A stretch of 64,000 nt of DNA. Origin: Prevotella sp. ne3005 (GTDB taxonomy: Bacteria > Bacteroidota > Bacteroidia > Bacteroidales > Bacteroidaceae). The DNA is taken from NCBI RefSeq assembly GCF_900110085.1, contig NZ_FOCK01000011.1, positions 33,626-97,625 on the forward strand, given 5' to 3'. A model generated the notes under the pieces. It searched no databases. It worked only from the letters and a program-made list of their open reading frames with translations, and was not told the DNA's origin. Both the position numbers and the translations under genes were made by a program. Of this stretch, positions 1-8,380 are shown in pieces (the first letter of the stretch is position 1; each line of letters starts with the position of its first letter).

Positions 1-2
1 GG

Positions 3-593
3 ACAGCGATACTGCTGGTGCTGCCAATGCTAGTGTTTGGCGTGGACTACATCTCTCAGCAGTATCTGGCGTGGTACGACGTGCTGGTGCACAAGAACGA
101 GCTGAACCAGTTTGCTGCAGGGCAAAACGTGTCGCTTCTGGGCATCGTGAGGAAAGTATCGCAGTGTGCCACCTACAGCGATTTGTGGCTGATGATTCCA
201 GGAATGGTGCTCTTTGCACTGCCCTACCTGAGATTCAAGCAATACCAGCATATGGCCTTCCGACAGACCATCCTGGCCTCGGTACTGATGTTCATCATCC
301 TCTTCGCCACCAGTTCGGAGAACTACGGCTATATCATCGCAATGACAGGTGTGGCCATCTGGTATACGGCAGCCCCGTGGAAACGCAGCAAGTGGGACGT
401 GGCGCTGATGGTGCTGGCGTTTATCCTCACCTCGATGTCGTCATCAGACCTTTTCTATAAGCCACTCTGGCGCGAGGTCATCAAGCCCTACTCGCTCAAG
501 GCCCTGCCAGTGACTATTATCTGGCTTAAACTGACATACGAACTCTGTAAGCGTGATTATGAAGACTGTAACGATACTCATCCCGTGCTATAA
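3..593 (+). CDS. GT87/DUF2029-type membrane glycosyltransferase, C-terminal part
   Basis: The frame is open from the first full codon in the window, so the N-terminal part of this gene lies outside; about 196 residues are visible. They are very hydrophobic, with four or five likely membrane segments. The stretch GQNVSLLG followed by R resembles the conserved asparagine-rich motif of polyprenyl-phosphate-sugar dependent GT87 transferases, which add sugars on the outer face of the inner membrane. Its last 35 bases overlap the next gene, a lipid-phosphate-sugar synthase type GT2, which fits a donor-maker and donor-user pair. The sugar and acceptor cannot be read from the sequence. Confidence 0.68.
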   Translation, partial: TAILLVLPMLVFGVDYISQQYLAWYDVLVHKNELNQFAAGQNVSLLGIVRKVSQCATYSDLWLMIPGMVLFALPYLRFKQYQHMAFRQTILASVLMFIILFATSSENYGYIIAMTGVAIWYTAAPWKRSKWDVALMVLAFILTSMSSSDLFYKPLWREVIKPYSLKALPVTIIWLKLTYELCKRDYEDCNDTHPVL

Positions 594-1494
594 CGAAGAG
601 GCCTCTCTGCCACGACTGGAGGCGGCCCTCAAGGAACTGATGCAAAAGCAGGACGGCTATCTCTGGGAGATATTGCTGGTAAACGACGGCAGCAAGGACC
701 ATACGCTGGAGAAGATTAAGGAGATGAACCTGGGCGACCAGCGTTTTGGCTACGTATCCCTGTCGCGCAATTTCGGAAAGGAGGCAGCCATGCTGGCAGG
801 CTTCGACCATGCCCATGGCGACTGCGTAGTGATCATGGATGCCGACCTTCAGCATCCGCCCTCAGCCATCCCCGCCATGCTGAAGGAATGGGAAGCAGGC
901 TATGAGGACGTCTATGCCCGTCGCACCGATCGTGGTCAGGAGCCTTGGCTAAGGAAACAGCTGACGATGGTCTACTACGGTCTGCTGCAGAGAATGTCGG
1001 ACATAGACATCCTGCAGAACGTAGGCGATTTCCGACTGCTGGACCGAAAATGCATCGATGCCCTCAAGGAGCTCAGGGAGACGCAGCGTTACACGAAGGG
1101 CATGTACTGTTGGATCGGATTCCGCAAGAAGGAGATTCTCTTTGAACAGGGTGACAGACTTGAGGGGCAGTCGTCGTTTAACTTCTGGCGATTGCTGAGG
1201 TTATCGATAGAGGGCATCACGTCGTATACCACCTCGCCCCTGCGTATTGCCACCATTCTGGGACTGATCTGCTCACTATGTGCGTTCTGCTATATGGTGT
1301 ATATCCTGTTCAACACGGTATTCTTCGGAGAGATAGTACGCGGTTATCCTACCATCATGGTGGTCATGCTCTTTCTTGGTGGCGCACAACTGCTTTCGCT
1401 GGGTGTCATCGGAGAATACCTGGGCCGCATCTTCCACGAGAGTAAGCATAGACCCGTCTATATCGTATCGGAAGAGAAAAGCGCCTCGAACTGA
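559..1494 (+). CDS. GT2 family glycosyltransferase, DPM1/GtrB type, with two C-terminal membrane helices
   Basis: A cytosolic GT-A domain (about residues 1-215) opens with TVTILIPCYNEE and carries the metal-binding DADLQHP motif near residue 94. Two hydrophobic helices follow at about 230-255 and 265-292. This is the layout of enzymes that load a sugar from a nucleotide donor onto undecaprenyl or dolichyl phosphate (GtrB, ArnC, DPM1 group). I chose the ATG at 559; an in-frame GTG lies two codons upstream. It overlaps the GT87 gene in front and is probably co-translated with it. The 311-residue length is normal for the family. Which sugar is used is not determined. Confidence 0.88.
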   Translation: MKTVTILIPCYNEEASLPRLEAALKELMQKQDGYLWEILLVNDGSKDHTLEKIKEMNLGDQRFGYVSLSRNFGKEAAMLAGFDHAHGDCVVIMDADLQHPPSAIPAMLKEWEAGYEDVYARRTDRGQEPWLRKQLTMVYYGLLQRMSDIDILQNVGDFRLLDRKCIDALKELRETQRYTKGMYCWIGFRKKEILFEQGDRLEGQSSFNFWRLLRLSIEGITSYTTSPLRIATILGLICSLCAFCYMVYILFNTVFFGEIVRGYPTIMVVMLFLGGAQLLSLGVIGEYLGRIFHESKHRPVYIVSEEKSASN

Positions 1495-1505
1495 AGCGCT
1501 TTTTT
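1477..1505. terminator. Rho-independent terminator, probably bidirectional
   Basis: AAAAGCGC at 1477-1484 pairs with GCGCTTTT at 1496-1503 and is followed by a T run. The hairpin includes the stop codon of the GT2 gene and ends just before the stop of the convergent GH25 gene, so it can serve both directions. Confidence 0.8.
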
Positions 1506-2405
1506 CTATTCACTATAGGCTTTCTCTCCAATGGTCTCCTGCGAGCCTATGGTCATCTGCCGGAGGTCGTAGTAGGAGCCGTTGTAAATATTAAAGTCTA
1601 CACTGCCCTTGATACCTGGCAGACGTCCCACATCGGTGTGCTGCCAGAACTTCCAAGGCCCCTGGTACTCAAGGGAGTCAACGTAGTAATGGGCTATCCA
1701 ATAGGGATACTGGTTGAAGATGGTATCGTTGAGATAGCGCGTCTTAAATTTAAAATAGGTGTAGATGATGGGCTTTATACGATAATGGTTCTCCACGATG
1801 CTAAGCCATTCGAGTACGGACAGTTTGAACTGTTCGTCAGTCTGGTTCTTGGGTTTATGCTCCACATCGAGCACAGGAGGCAGGTCACCATTCTCAAGCT
1901 TCACGGTCTTGATGAAATGCCAGGCCTGCTGTTCTGCAGGCGTGTGGACGCTGTAGAAGTGGTAGGCCCCACGTGTAAAGCCGTTCTCACGGGCTTGATA
2001 GAAATTGTCACGGAAGTTCTCATCTGTCTGGGTAGCGCCCTCAGTGGCTTTGATCATCACAAAGCGGATGGGGCAATCGTTGATGGAGCCATTGTCCTTG
2101 AGCTCTTCCCAGTCGATGCGTCCCTGATGGTGGGATATGTCAATACCGTGGATCTCATAACCTTCGGGATAGCTCACGTCACCATACAAGGCACGCCAGC
2201 GGAAGCCGAAGGGTCCGACGAAGAAATAATAGAAGAACCATACATAGCCCGCAACCACCATACCAGCACCGAGCCACCAGCCCCAAGAAGGAACCTTTCG
2301 TAAAAGCCGAATCACGACTCCGGGACGCTTCCTGCGCCCGGGGCCGTGATACGTATGAGTGGTTCCGATGCCCTTACGGGTAACGGTTCTTCGCTTCTTT
2401 GCCAT
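1506..2405 (-). CDS. GH25 lysozyme-like muramidase with N-terminal membrane anchor
   Basis: The first 40 residues are very basic (RKGIGTTHTYHGPGRRKRPG). A tryptophan-rich membrane helix follows at about 40-65, then a GH25 fold from about residue 85. Family marks are GIDISHHQG near the start, FVMIKATEGAT, GAYHFYS and the acidic PPVLDVEH segment; the conserved aspartates and glutamate form the active centre in GH25 lysozymes that cut MurNAc-GlcNAc bonds. The protein is probably anchored in the inner membrane facing the periplasm and acts in wall turnover. It starts 4 bases after the stop of the PPi-phosphofructokinase gene, so the two share a transcript despite unrelated roles. Confidence 0.87.
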   Translation of the reverse strand: MAKKRRTVTRKGIGTTHTYHGPGRRKRPGVVIRLLRKVPSWGWWLGAGMVVAGYVWFFYYFFVGPFGFRWRALYGDVSYPEGYEIHGIDISHHQGRIDWEELKDNGSINDCPIRFVMIKATEGATQTDENFRDNFYQARENGFTRGAYHFYSVHTPAEQQAWHFIKTVKLENGDLPPVLDVEHKPKNQTDEQFKLSVLEWLSIVENHYRIKPIIYTYFKFKTRYLNDTIFNQYPYWIAHYYVDSLEYQGPWKFWQHTDVGRLPGIKGSVDFNIYNGSYYDLRQMTIGSQETIGEKAYSE

Positions 2406-2409
2406 TTAA

Positions 2410-4047
2410 TTATTTTGCCTGCTCAAGAGCAAGGGTCTTGGTGGGCTGATCGCAAACCTCCGTGGGACCCCAGTACTGGATAGGACCAGGATATACGTAG
2501 GCTGTTTCGCGAGCCCAGCGATCGCGCTCCTTGGCGAATGCCTTGAAGGGGGCTCCGTCGAGCTCAACAAGGGCCTTGCGGATTACGGGCTTCATCTCAC
2601 CAGCACGACGCTCCATGTTCATCATCATGGTGATGGGCACACCACCGGCGATCCACTGCTCAGCAGGAGCTGTGGTGTTCTTCACGATGGCCATGTAACC
2701 AGTCTTACCGTTGGCGATGAGCTGGGCGGCAGAAGTACCGAGAGCGTAGCAGTAGTCGGCATCGAAGTTTGAAGGAGCAGCGCAACGGCCCTCATAGCCG
2801 AAGAAGTGGTGCAGAGCTGAGAACTTGCCAGCGTACTTACCTTCCTTCTTCATCTTCTCGAGCTTCTGGGCTACCATAGTGCTGAGCAGCTTCTCGGTCT
2901 CGATGAGTGATACCTGTACGTTTCCGTGTGGGTCGCGGTCGAGAGCCAGCTGGCGGGCAACACCTGTAGGCAGGCTGTTGAATACAGCTAGGTTGGCATC
3001 GGTGAGGTGAGCCTTAACGAAGTCGATTGACTCGTGACGATCGAGGTTCTTAGCCTCGGGCATAGCGAGCACGTCGTTGAGCTGAGCAATGAGCTTCTTG
3101 ATGGCGGGGATGAACTCGATGACACCCTCAGGGATGATAACGGTACCGAAGTTGTTGCCATCGGCAGCACGCTGGGCTACGGCGTTGGCAATGTAAGTTA
3201 CGATATCGTCGAGGCTCATACCCTTCTGCTCGATTTCCTCAGACACGAGGCAGATGTTAGGCTGAGTCTGCAGGGCGCACTCCAGAGCGATGTGAGAAGC
3301 TGAGCGACCCATCACCTTGATGAAGTGCCAGTACTTACGGGCTGAGTTACAGTCGCGCTCGATGTTACCAATCAGCTCTGAGTAGGTCTTACAAGCGGTA
3401 TCGAAACCAAAAGAGGTCTCAATCTGAGAATTCTTCAAGTCGCCGTCGATGGTCTTCGGGCAGCCAATCACCTGTACACCATAGTTCTTTGCTGCATAAT
3501 ACTCAGCGAGAACGCAAGCGTTGGTGTTAGAGTCGTCACCACCGATAATCACGATAGCCTTGATGTCGAGCTCGCGGATGATCTCCAGACCTTTCTCAAA
3601 CTGGTCTACCTTCTCGAGCTTTGTACGGCCAGAACCAATCATGTCGAAACCACCTGTGTTACGATACTCGTCGATGATCTCCTTGGTGAGCTCCATATAA
3701 TTATGGTCTACGAGACCACCAGGGCCGAGGATGAAACCGTAGAGACGGTTCTCGGGGTTGAGCTTCTTGATCTGGTCGAAAAGACCTGTGATAACGTTGT
3801 GACCACCAGGAGCCTGACCACCGCTAAGGATAATACCCACATTCATCTTCTTCGTGTTGGCCTCGGTAGCGGGCTCAAACTCTACGATAGGCATACCATA
3901 GGTATTGGGGAAGAGTTTCTTGATTTCCTCCTGATCGCCTACACTCTGAGTGGGCTGACCTTCCTTAACCTTCACAGCACCCTGAAGCGCCTTGGGGAGC
4001 TTCGGCTGATAAGCGGCTCTGGCGAGCTGCAATGCACTTTTTTCCAT
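2410..4047 (-). CDS. pfp: Diphosphate--fructose-6-phosphate 1-phosphotransferase
   Basis: This enzyme phosphorylates fructose 6-phosphate with pyrophosphate, reversibly, in glycolysis. At 545 residues it is the long PPi-PFK form common in Bacteroidetes and plants. Visible motifs are [14 protein letters not shown] (phosphate loop), GGDDSNTNA, whose second aspartate is the residue that favours PPi over ATP, PKTIDGD with the catalytic aspartate, and [11 protein letters not shown]. The C-terminal half repeats the fold with substrate-binding residues. It leads a two-gene run with the GH25 gene. A -7 box lies about 45 bases upstream of the ATG. Confidence 0.96.
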   Translation of the reverse strand: MEKSALQLARAAYQPKLPKALQGAVKVKEGQPTQSVGDQEEIKKLFPNTYGMPIVEFEPATEANTKKMNVGIILSGGQAPGGHNVITGLFDQIKKLNPENRLYGFILGPGGLVDHNYMELTKEIIDEYRNTGGFDMIGSGRTKLEKVDQFEKGLEIIRELDIKAIVIIGGDDSNTNACVLAEYYAAKNYGVQVIGCPKTIDGDLKNSQIETSFGFDTACKTYSELIGNIERDCNSARKYWHFIKVMGRSASHIALECALQTQPNICLVSEEIEQKGMSLDDIVTYIANAVAQRAADGNNFGTVIIPEGVIEFIPAIKKLIAQLNDVLAMPEAKNLDRHESIDFVKAHLTDANLAVFNSLPTGVARQLALDRDPHGNVQVSLIETEKLLSTMVAQKLEKMKKEGKYAGKFSALHHFFGYEGRCAAPSNFDADYCYALGTSAAQLIANGKTGYMAIVKNTTAPAEQWIAGGVPITMMMNMERRAGEMKPVIRKALVELDGAPFKAFAKERDRWARETAYVYPGPIQYWGPTEVCDQPTKTLALEQAK

Positions 4048-4091
4048 ATTCTTCTGTTATTAAATGATGATAATAATTCGTTTCTGACGTG

Positions 4092-4099
4092 CAAAATTA
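4092..4099 (-). promoter_or_regulatory. Bacteroidetes -7 promoter box (TAATTTTG) for pfp
   Basis: On the minus strand TAATTTTG fits the TAnnTTTG consensus of the main sigma factor in this phylum and sits 45 bases before the pfp start. The divergent box at 4195 serves the other strand. Confidence 0.55.
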
Positions 4100-4194
4100 G
4101 GTTATTTTTGTTAGAAATACGAAAGAAAAGGGGGTAAAATCGACTTTTTAATATTTTTTGGGAAGGAAACACTTGTTATCTCAGATTTTTTTCA

Positions 4195-4202
4195 TATCTT
4201 TG
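4195..4202 (+). promoter_or_regulatory. -7 promoter box (TATCTTTG) for the small conserved gene at 4245
   Basis: TATCTTTG matches TAnnTTTG exactly. A TTG about 18 bases upstream can act as the -33 element. An AGGAGG ribosome site follows at 4233-4239. Confidence 0.7.
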
Positions 4203-4244
4203 CTTACTGAATATAACAAAATGGACCAAAAAAGGAGGATTTTT

Positions 4245-4511
4245 ATGACAAACAAAAGAACACTGAAGAAAGGAATCAACGTGATTTGTGAGACACTGTA
4301 TGCTGAGTGTGTAGCCGTATCGCTGTATGGTACTGAAGAGAGTAAGAAGAATGTAGAGGACCTTATTCATGCCATCATGAAAATGCAGAACCATTACCTG
4401 AGCAGAGTGTCGTACCCCGAGCCAGGCATCAAGCCCAAGACCTACTACAAGGACCTGAGGGAGAAGTTTGGAAAACAGGTCACGGAGATCCTTGATCAGA
4501 TAAATTCTTAG
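4245..4511 (+). CDS. Small conserved hypothetical protein (88 aa)
   Basis: I set the start at the ATG at 4245 because an almost perfect AGGAGG lies 5 bases upstream; upstream in-frame codons lie within the promoter region. The product begins MTNKRTLKKGINVICETLYAEC, is mostly helical and charged, and has no signal or membrane helix. One well-formed promoter and the strongest ribosome site in the area suggest good expression. It lies 13 bases before the acyltransferase gene and is probably co-transcribed with it. I recognise no domain; small proteins of this kind are known from Bacteroidales but have no assigned role. Confidence 0.75.
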   Translation: MTNKRTLKKGINVICETLYAECVAVSLYGTEESKKNVEDLIHAIMKMQNHYLSRVSYPEPGIKPKTYYKDLREKFGKQVTEILDQINS

Positions 4512-4524
4512 GAGTAAGAGAATA

Positions 4525-5079
4525 ATGTGGAAGAAATTTTGTAACTGGTTATTATACAAGCGATTGGGGTGGAGCGTTGACGTGACGGAGGCCCACCCCG
4601 ACAAGTTTATCATCTGTTTAGCTCCCCATACGAGCAACTGGGACTTTGCTTTAGGACAGATCTATAGCGGTGCTATAGGTATGAAGATCAATTTCCTGAT
4701 GAAGAAGGAGTGGTTTTTCTGGCCATTGGGACCAATCTTCAAAAGTCTGGGCGGCATTCCTGTGTTCCGTCAGAAAAAGAGCAGCATGACCGATGCGATG
4801 GCCGAGGCTGCGAAACAGGCAGAGACCTTCAGGCTGTGTATCACTCCTGAGGGCACCCGCTCCAAGACGGAGGATTGGAAGAAAGGTTTCTATTTCATCG
4901 CCTTGAAAGCAGGACTGCCCATCCTGCTTTATGGTGTAGACTACGAGCAGCGGCTCATCCGTTGTACGAAGACCATCATCCCCTCAGGTGACCTGGACAA
5001 AGACATGCGCGATATCAAACTCTATTTCAAGGACTTCAAAGGCAAGAAGCCCGAACAATTCACTATCGGAAACGTATAA
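4525..5079 (+). CDS. PlsC-like 1-acylglycerol-3-phosphate acyltransferase family protein
   Basis: The 184-residue product has the acyltransferase HX4D box as HTSNWD near residue 34, the glycerophosphate-binding TPEGTRSKTEDW region near residue 110, and KSLGGIPVFRQKKS between them. It probably moves an acyl chain to a lysophospholipid or a related acceptor on the cytosolic face of the membrane. It is shorter than classical PlsC and lacks a clear N-terminal membrane helix, so a role in ornithine-lipid or other minor lipid acylation is possible. Its stop lies 2 bases before the next gene. Confidence 0.85.
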   Translation: MWKKFCNWLLYKRLGWSVDVTEAHPDKFIICLAPHTSNWDFALGQIYSGAIGMKINFLMKKEWFFWPLGPIFKSLGGIPVFRQKKSSMTDAMAEAAKQAETFRLCITPEGTRSKTEDWKKGFYFIALKAGLPILLYGVDYEQRLIRCTKTIIPSGDLDKDMRDIKLYFKDFKGKKPEQFTIGNV

Positions 5080-5081
5080 CC

Positions 5082-8018
5082 ATGAAAAAGATTCTCACCA
5101 TAGCCCTTTCCCTGCTGCTGACACTCCCTGCAGACATGGCGCTGGCAGCCAGAAAGAGGGTTGTGAAACCCATCGACCCACAAAAAGAACTAAAAGACAA
5201 GCTGAATCGTTATTTCAACGGCTATCGTGTGAGTTCACAGGTACTGCGTAATCGCAGTAAGCTGGCTGAACTGCAGATCAACGACTCACTGCGCACCATC
5301 GAGGTGAGTGCCGATACCCATTTTGGCGAGCAGGTGTTTACGCCTGAAAGCGTCAGTACCATCTACGACGCCGTGAGGGCCCTGATGCCCGACAGCGTGG
5401 CAGACTATCAGCTGACCATCAAGACAGGTGGCTGGTCGCTGGAGCAGTTGGTACCCAATCGTCTGAAACCTGCTGAGGATAAGACCCGTTCGTGGGGCGA
5501 CATCAACTATAAAGGAAAACCTTGGGTGAGCAAAGCCTCGCTACCCTTCGAGATAGAACATGGTCTGCAGAACCGTCATCTCTGCGTGTGGGCCAGTCAC
5601 GGCCGTTATTTCCACATCAAGGACAGCACCTGGAAATGGCAGCGCCCTCCCCTCTTCGGTACCCGTGAGGACCTCTTTACACAGACCATCGTCACCCCCT
5701 ACCTCATCCCTATGCTCGAAAGGGCGGGTGCCATTGTGTTCACACCCCGTGAGCGCGATTGGCAAAGAAACGAGGTGATTGTAGATAACGACACGCCAGA
5801 GAGCGGTTATATGGAGACCAGGGGCAACCATCGCTGGAACCACTGTGACTCGACAGGATTCGGACTGCACCCAGGGGTCTACGTAGACCTTGAGAACCCC
5901 TTCGAACAGGGAACATCGCGACAGACATCGACCGTTGACGGCCCCCATCATCAGAGTACCGTCGTCTGGAAACCCAACATCCCCGAGGCTGGACGCTATG
6001 CGGTCTATGTGAGTTATCAGACTTTAGAGAAGAGCATCGACGACGCCCACTATACTGTCTGGCACCAGGGTGTGCCTACGGAATTCCACGTCAACCAGCA
6101 GATGGGAGCCAAGACATGGGTCTACTTAGGTTCCTTCGACTTCGATGCAGGACAGAGCGAGCGCAACTGCGTGACGCTCTCGAACGTGAGCAAGCACCAT
6201 CATGGCGTGGTTACAGCCGATGCCGTACGCTTCGGTGGCGGTATGGGTAACATCCGCAGAGGCTACACCACCAGCGGTCTGCCGCGTTGTTTGGAGGGCT
6301 CGCGCTACTATGCCCAATGGGCGGGCATGCCCTACGAGGTGTACAGCACGAAGAATGGTGAGGATGACTATGGCGACGACATCAATGCTCGCAGTTATAT
6401 GGCCAACTTCCTCGCTGGCGGTTCAGTATATATACCTGACACCACCGGACTTAAAGTACCCCTGGAATTGTCGCTGGCCGTTCATAGCGATGCAGGTTTT
6501 ACCCGTGACGGACGATCACACACGGGTACATTATCTATATGTACCACTTATCTCAACGACAGCATCTTCCGTACTGGGCGTTCACGACTCGCCTCGCGCG
6601 ACTTTGCCGACGAGCTGCTGACCTCGGTATCTTCAGACATGGCACGCCTTTACGGCAGCTGGCCTACGCGTGAGATCTATGACCGCAATTATTCTGAGAG
6701 CCGTTGTCCAGGTGTGCCCAGCGCCATCCTTGAGACGATGTCGCACCAGAATTTCTGGGATATGCGCTACGGACAAGACCCTAACTTCCGCTTCGACTTT
6801 GCACGCAGTGTCTACAAGGCCATCCTGCGCTATGTGAGTAGGATGCACCACACGAAATACGTGGTGACGCCACTGGCTCCCAACCGTCTGCGCGTAGAAC
6901 TCACAGGCAAGGGCAGCGCAAAACTCAGCTGGCACCCTGTAAAAGATCCCGACGAGGCGACAGCAGAGCCCACGGGCTATATCGTCTATACAGCCATTGG
7001 CAAGAATGGATTCGACAATGGCCAGTATGTCAAGGGCAAGAACACGAGCATCACCATCGACCTCGAGCCCCAACAGCTCTACTCGTTCTACGTGACGGCA
7101 GTCAACGAGGGTGGCGAGAGCTTCCCCTCTGAGACAGTCTCTGCCTACGACGTGCCTGGCTCACAGAAATCAGTACTGATCGTGAACGGCTTCCACCGTC
7201 TGGCTTCGCCTGCTGTCAGGAACAATGCAGCCGAACAAGGTTTCGATATGGAGATGGACCCTGGCGTCACCTATGGTCGTACAGCAGGATGGCTGGGATA
7301 TCAGACCAGCTTCGACAAGACCCAGATGGGCAGGGAGACGCGTACAGGACTTGGTTATACCAACGACTCACTGATGGGACAGTTTATTGCGGGCAACGAC
7401 TTCAACTATATCCGCACACATGCGGAGGCCATCGCCTCGGCACAGCGTCTCAGCATCTCCAGCTGCTCGGCAGAGTGTCTGAACACCAACGAGGTTCGTC
7501 CTACGGAATATCAGATGATGGACCTCATCCTCGGACTCGAGAAGAACGACGGATGGTCGCTGCGCCAGTATCAGGCCTTCCCACCCATGCTGCGCCAACA
7601 CCTGCAGCTGTTTACAAAGCGTGGAGGTGCCCTGCTTGTCAGCGGCTCCTATATCGGCTCCGACATGGCTGCACCTGCTGAGCGTCGCTACTTGGAGGAT
7701 ATTCTGAAGGTATCCTACGAGGGCATTAACTGCGACAGTCTGCAGCGCGACAGCATCCAGGGCCTTGGTACAACCTTCGATTTCTACCGCCATCTGAACG
7801 AGACCCACTACGCAGCCACACATCCGGAGATTCTCCAACCCGTGGCACCTGCCTTTACGGCTATGGCCTATGCCGACAGCTACAGCGCCTGTGTGGCCTA
7901 TGACGGCAAGGACTATAAGGCCATGACCATCGGGTTCCCCTTCGAGTGTATCAAGGACGAACAGAAACGTCTCTCACTCATGCGAGGCATTCTCAGATTC
8001 TTATTACCAACCCAATAA
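5082..8018 (+). CDS. Large secreted N-acetylmuramoyl-L-alanine amidase-like protein with golvesin-type and FN3 domains
   Basis: A signal peptide (1-23, ending ALAA) starts a 978-residue exported protein. Residues about 230-388 resemble the golvesin/xanthan-lyase C-terminal domain (YAVYVSYQT and TADAVRFGGGMG). The stretch 460-590 resembles the amidase_3 fold (AVHSDAG, PSAILETMSHQN). About 605-695 is a fibronectin type III-like domain (YIVYTA, YSFYVTAVNEGG). The C-terminal 280 residues contain a phosphatase/ThuA-like Rossmann pattern (KSVLIVNGFHR, GGALLVSGSYIG) that I cannot name with certainty. Similar Prevotella proteins are often labelled xanthan lyase or amidase. It likely acts on peptidoglycan outside the inner membrane. 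The zinc ligands were not verified one by one. Confidence 0.75.
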   Translation: MKKILTIALSLLLTLPADMALAARKRVVKPIDPQKELKDKLNRYFNGYRVSSQVLRNRSKLAELQINDSLRTIEVSADTHFGEQVFTPESVSTIYDAVRALMPDSVADYQLTIKTGGWSLEQLVPNRLKPAEDKTRSWGDINYKGKPWVSKASLPFEIEHGLQNRHLCVWASHGRYFHIKDSTWKWQRPPLFGTREDLFTQTIVTPYLIPMLERAGAIVFTPRERDWQRNEVIVDNDTPESGYMETRGNHRWNHCDSTGFGLHPGVYVDLENPFEQGTSRQTSTVDGPHHQSTVVWKPNIPEAGRYAVYVSYQTLEKSIDDAHYTVWHQGVPTEFHVNQQMGAKTWVYLGSFDFDAGQSERNCVTLSNVSKHHHGVVTADAVRFGGGMGNIRRGYTTSGLPRCLEGSRYYAQWAGMPYEVYSTKNGEDDYGDDINARSYMANFLAGGSVYIPDTTGLKVPLELSLAVHSDAGFTRDGRSHTGTLSICTTYLNDSIFRTGRSRLASRDFADELLTSVSSDMARLYGSWPTREIYDRNYSESRCPGVPSAILETMSHQNFWDMRYGQDPNFRFDFARSVYKAILRYVSRMHHTKYVVTPLAPNRLRVELTGKGSAKLSWHPVKDPDEATAEPTGYIVYTAIGKNGFDNGQYVKGKNTSITIDLEPQQLYSFYVTAVNEGGESFPSETVSAYDVPGSQKSVLIVNGFHRLASPAVRNNAAEQGFDMEMDPGVTYGRTAGWLGYQTSFDKTQMGRETRTGLGYTNDSLMGQFIAGNDFNYIRTHAEAIASAQRLSISSCSAECLNTNEVRPTEYQMMDLILGLEKNDGWSLRQYQAFPPMLRQHLQLFTKRGGALLVSGSYIGSDMAAPAERRYLEDILKVSYEGINCDSLQRDSIQGLGTTFDFYRHLNETHYAATHPEILQPVAPAFTAMAYADSYSACVAYDGKDYKAMTIGFPFECIKDEQKRLSLMRGILRFLLPTQ

Positions 8019-8032
8019 AAAATTTAAGCCAA

Positions 8033-8377
8033 ATGAAAATCCAAACTAATTCTTCAGGGACAAGAAACATCGAGGTAACAGAACTGCATCTGGCAACCAT
8101 CGAGAAGTATCAACTCTTCCGCGACCTCATCGACAGCAACGGCTATGTAGATGAGCAGGTGCTCGACAAGCTGAAGCTGAACATCCGCTCGCTACTCTCT
8201 GGCGACGCTGGCAAGGACAAGGCACTGCTCGACCTCTGCCTCGACGTCATCTACCATCCAAACATGAAGGCCTTCGGGCTGCAGCAGCTGGTGCTGCTCT
8301 ACATCAACTGGAAGAACCAGTCCAACGACAATCTGGGCATGACCGTACGCTCCTTCCAGGGAACACCATTTAATTGA
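8033..8377 (+). CDS. Conserved hypothetical protein (114 aa)
   Basis: Start chosen at the ATG 14 bases after the amidase-like gene. The product is an acidic, helical, soluble protein (KIQTNSSGTRNIEVTELHL at the N-terminus) without known motifs. The last codons and the TGA stop lie at the edge of a short heptad repeat (TTGAAGA TTGAAAG) that also holds the TTG start of the following ygiQ gene, 3 bases away. Co-transcription with both neighbours is likely. I do not recognise its function. Confidence 0.7.
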   Translation: MKIQTNSSGTRNIEVTELHLATIEKYQLFRDLIDSNGYVDEQVLDKLKLNIRSLLSGDAGKDKALLDLCLDVIYHPNMKAFGLQQLVLLYINWKNQSNDNLGMTVRSFQGTPFN

Positions 8378-8380
8378 AGA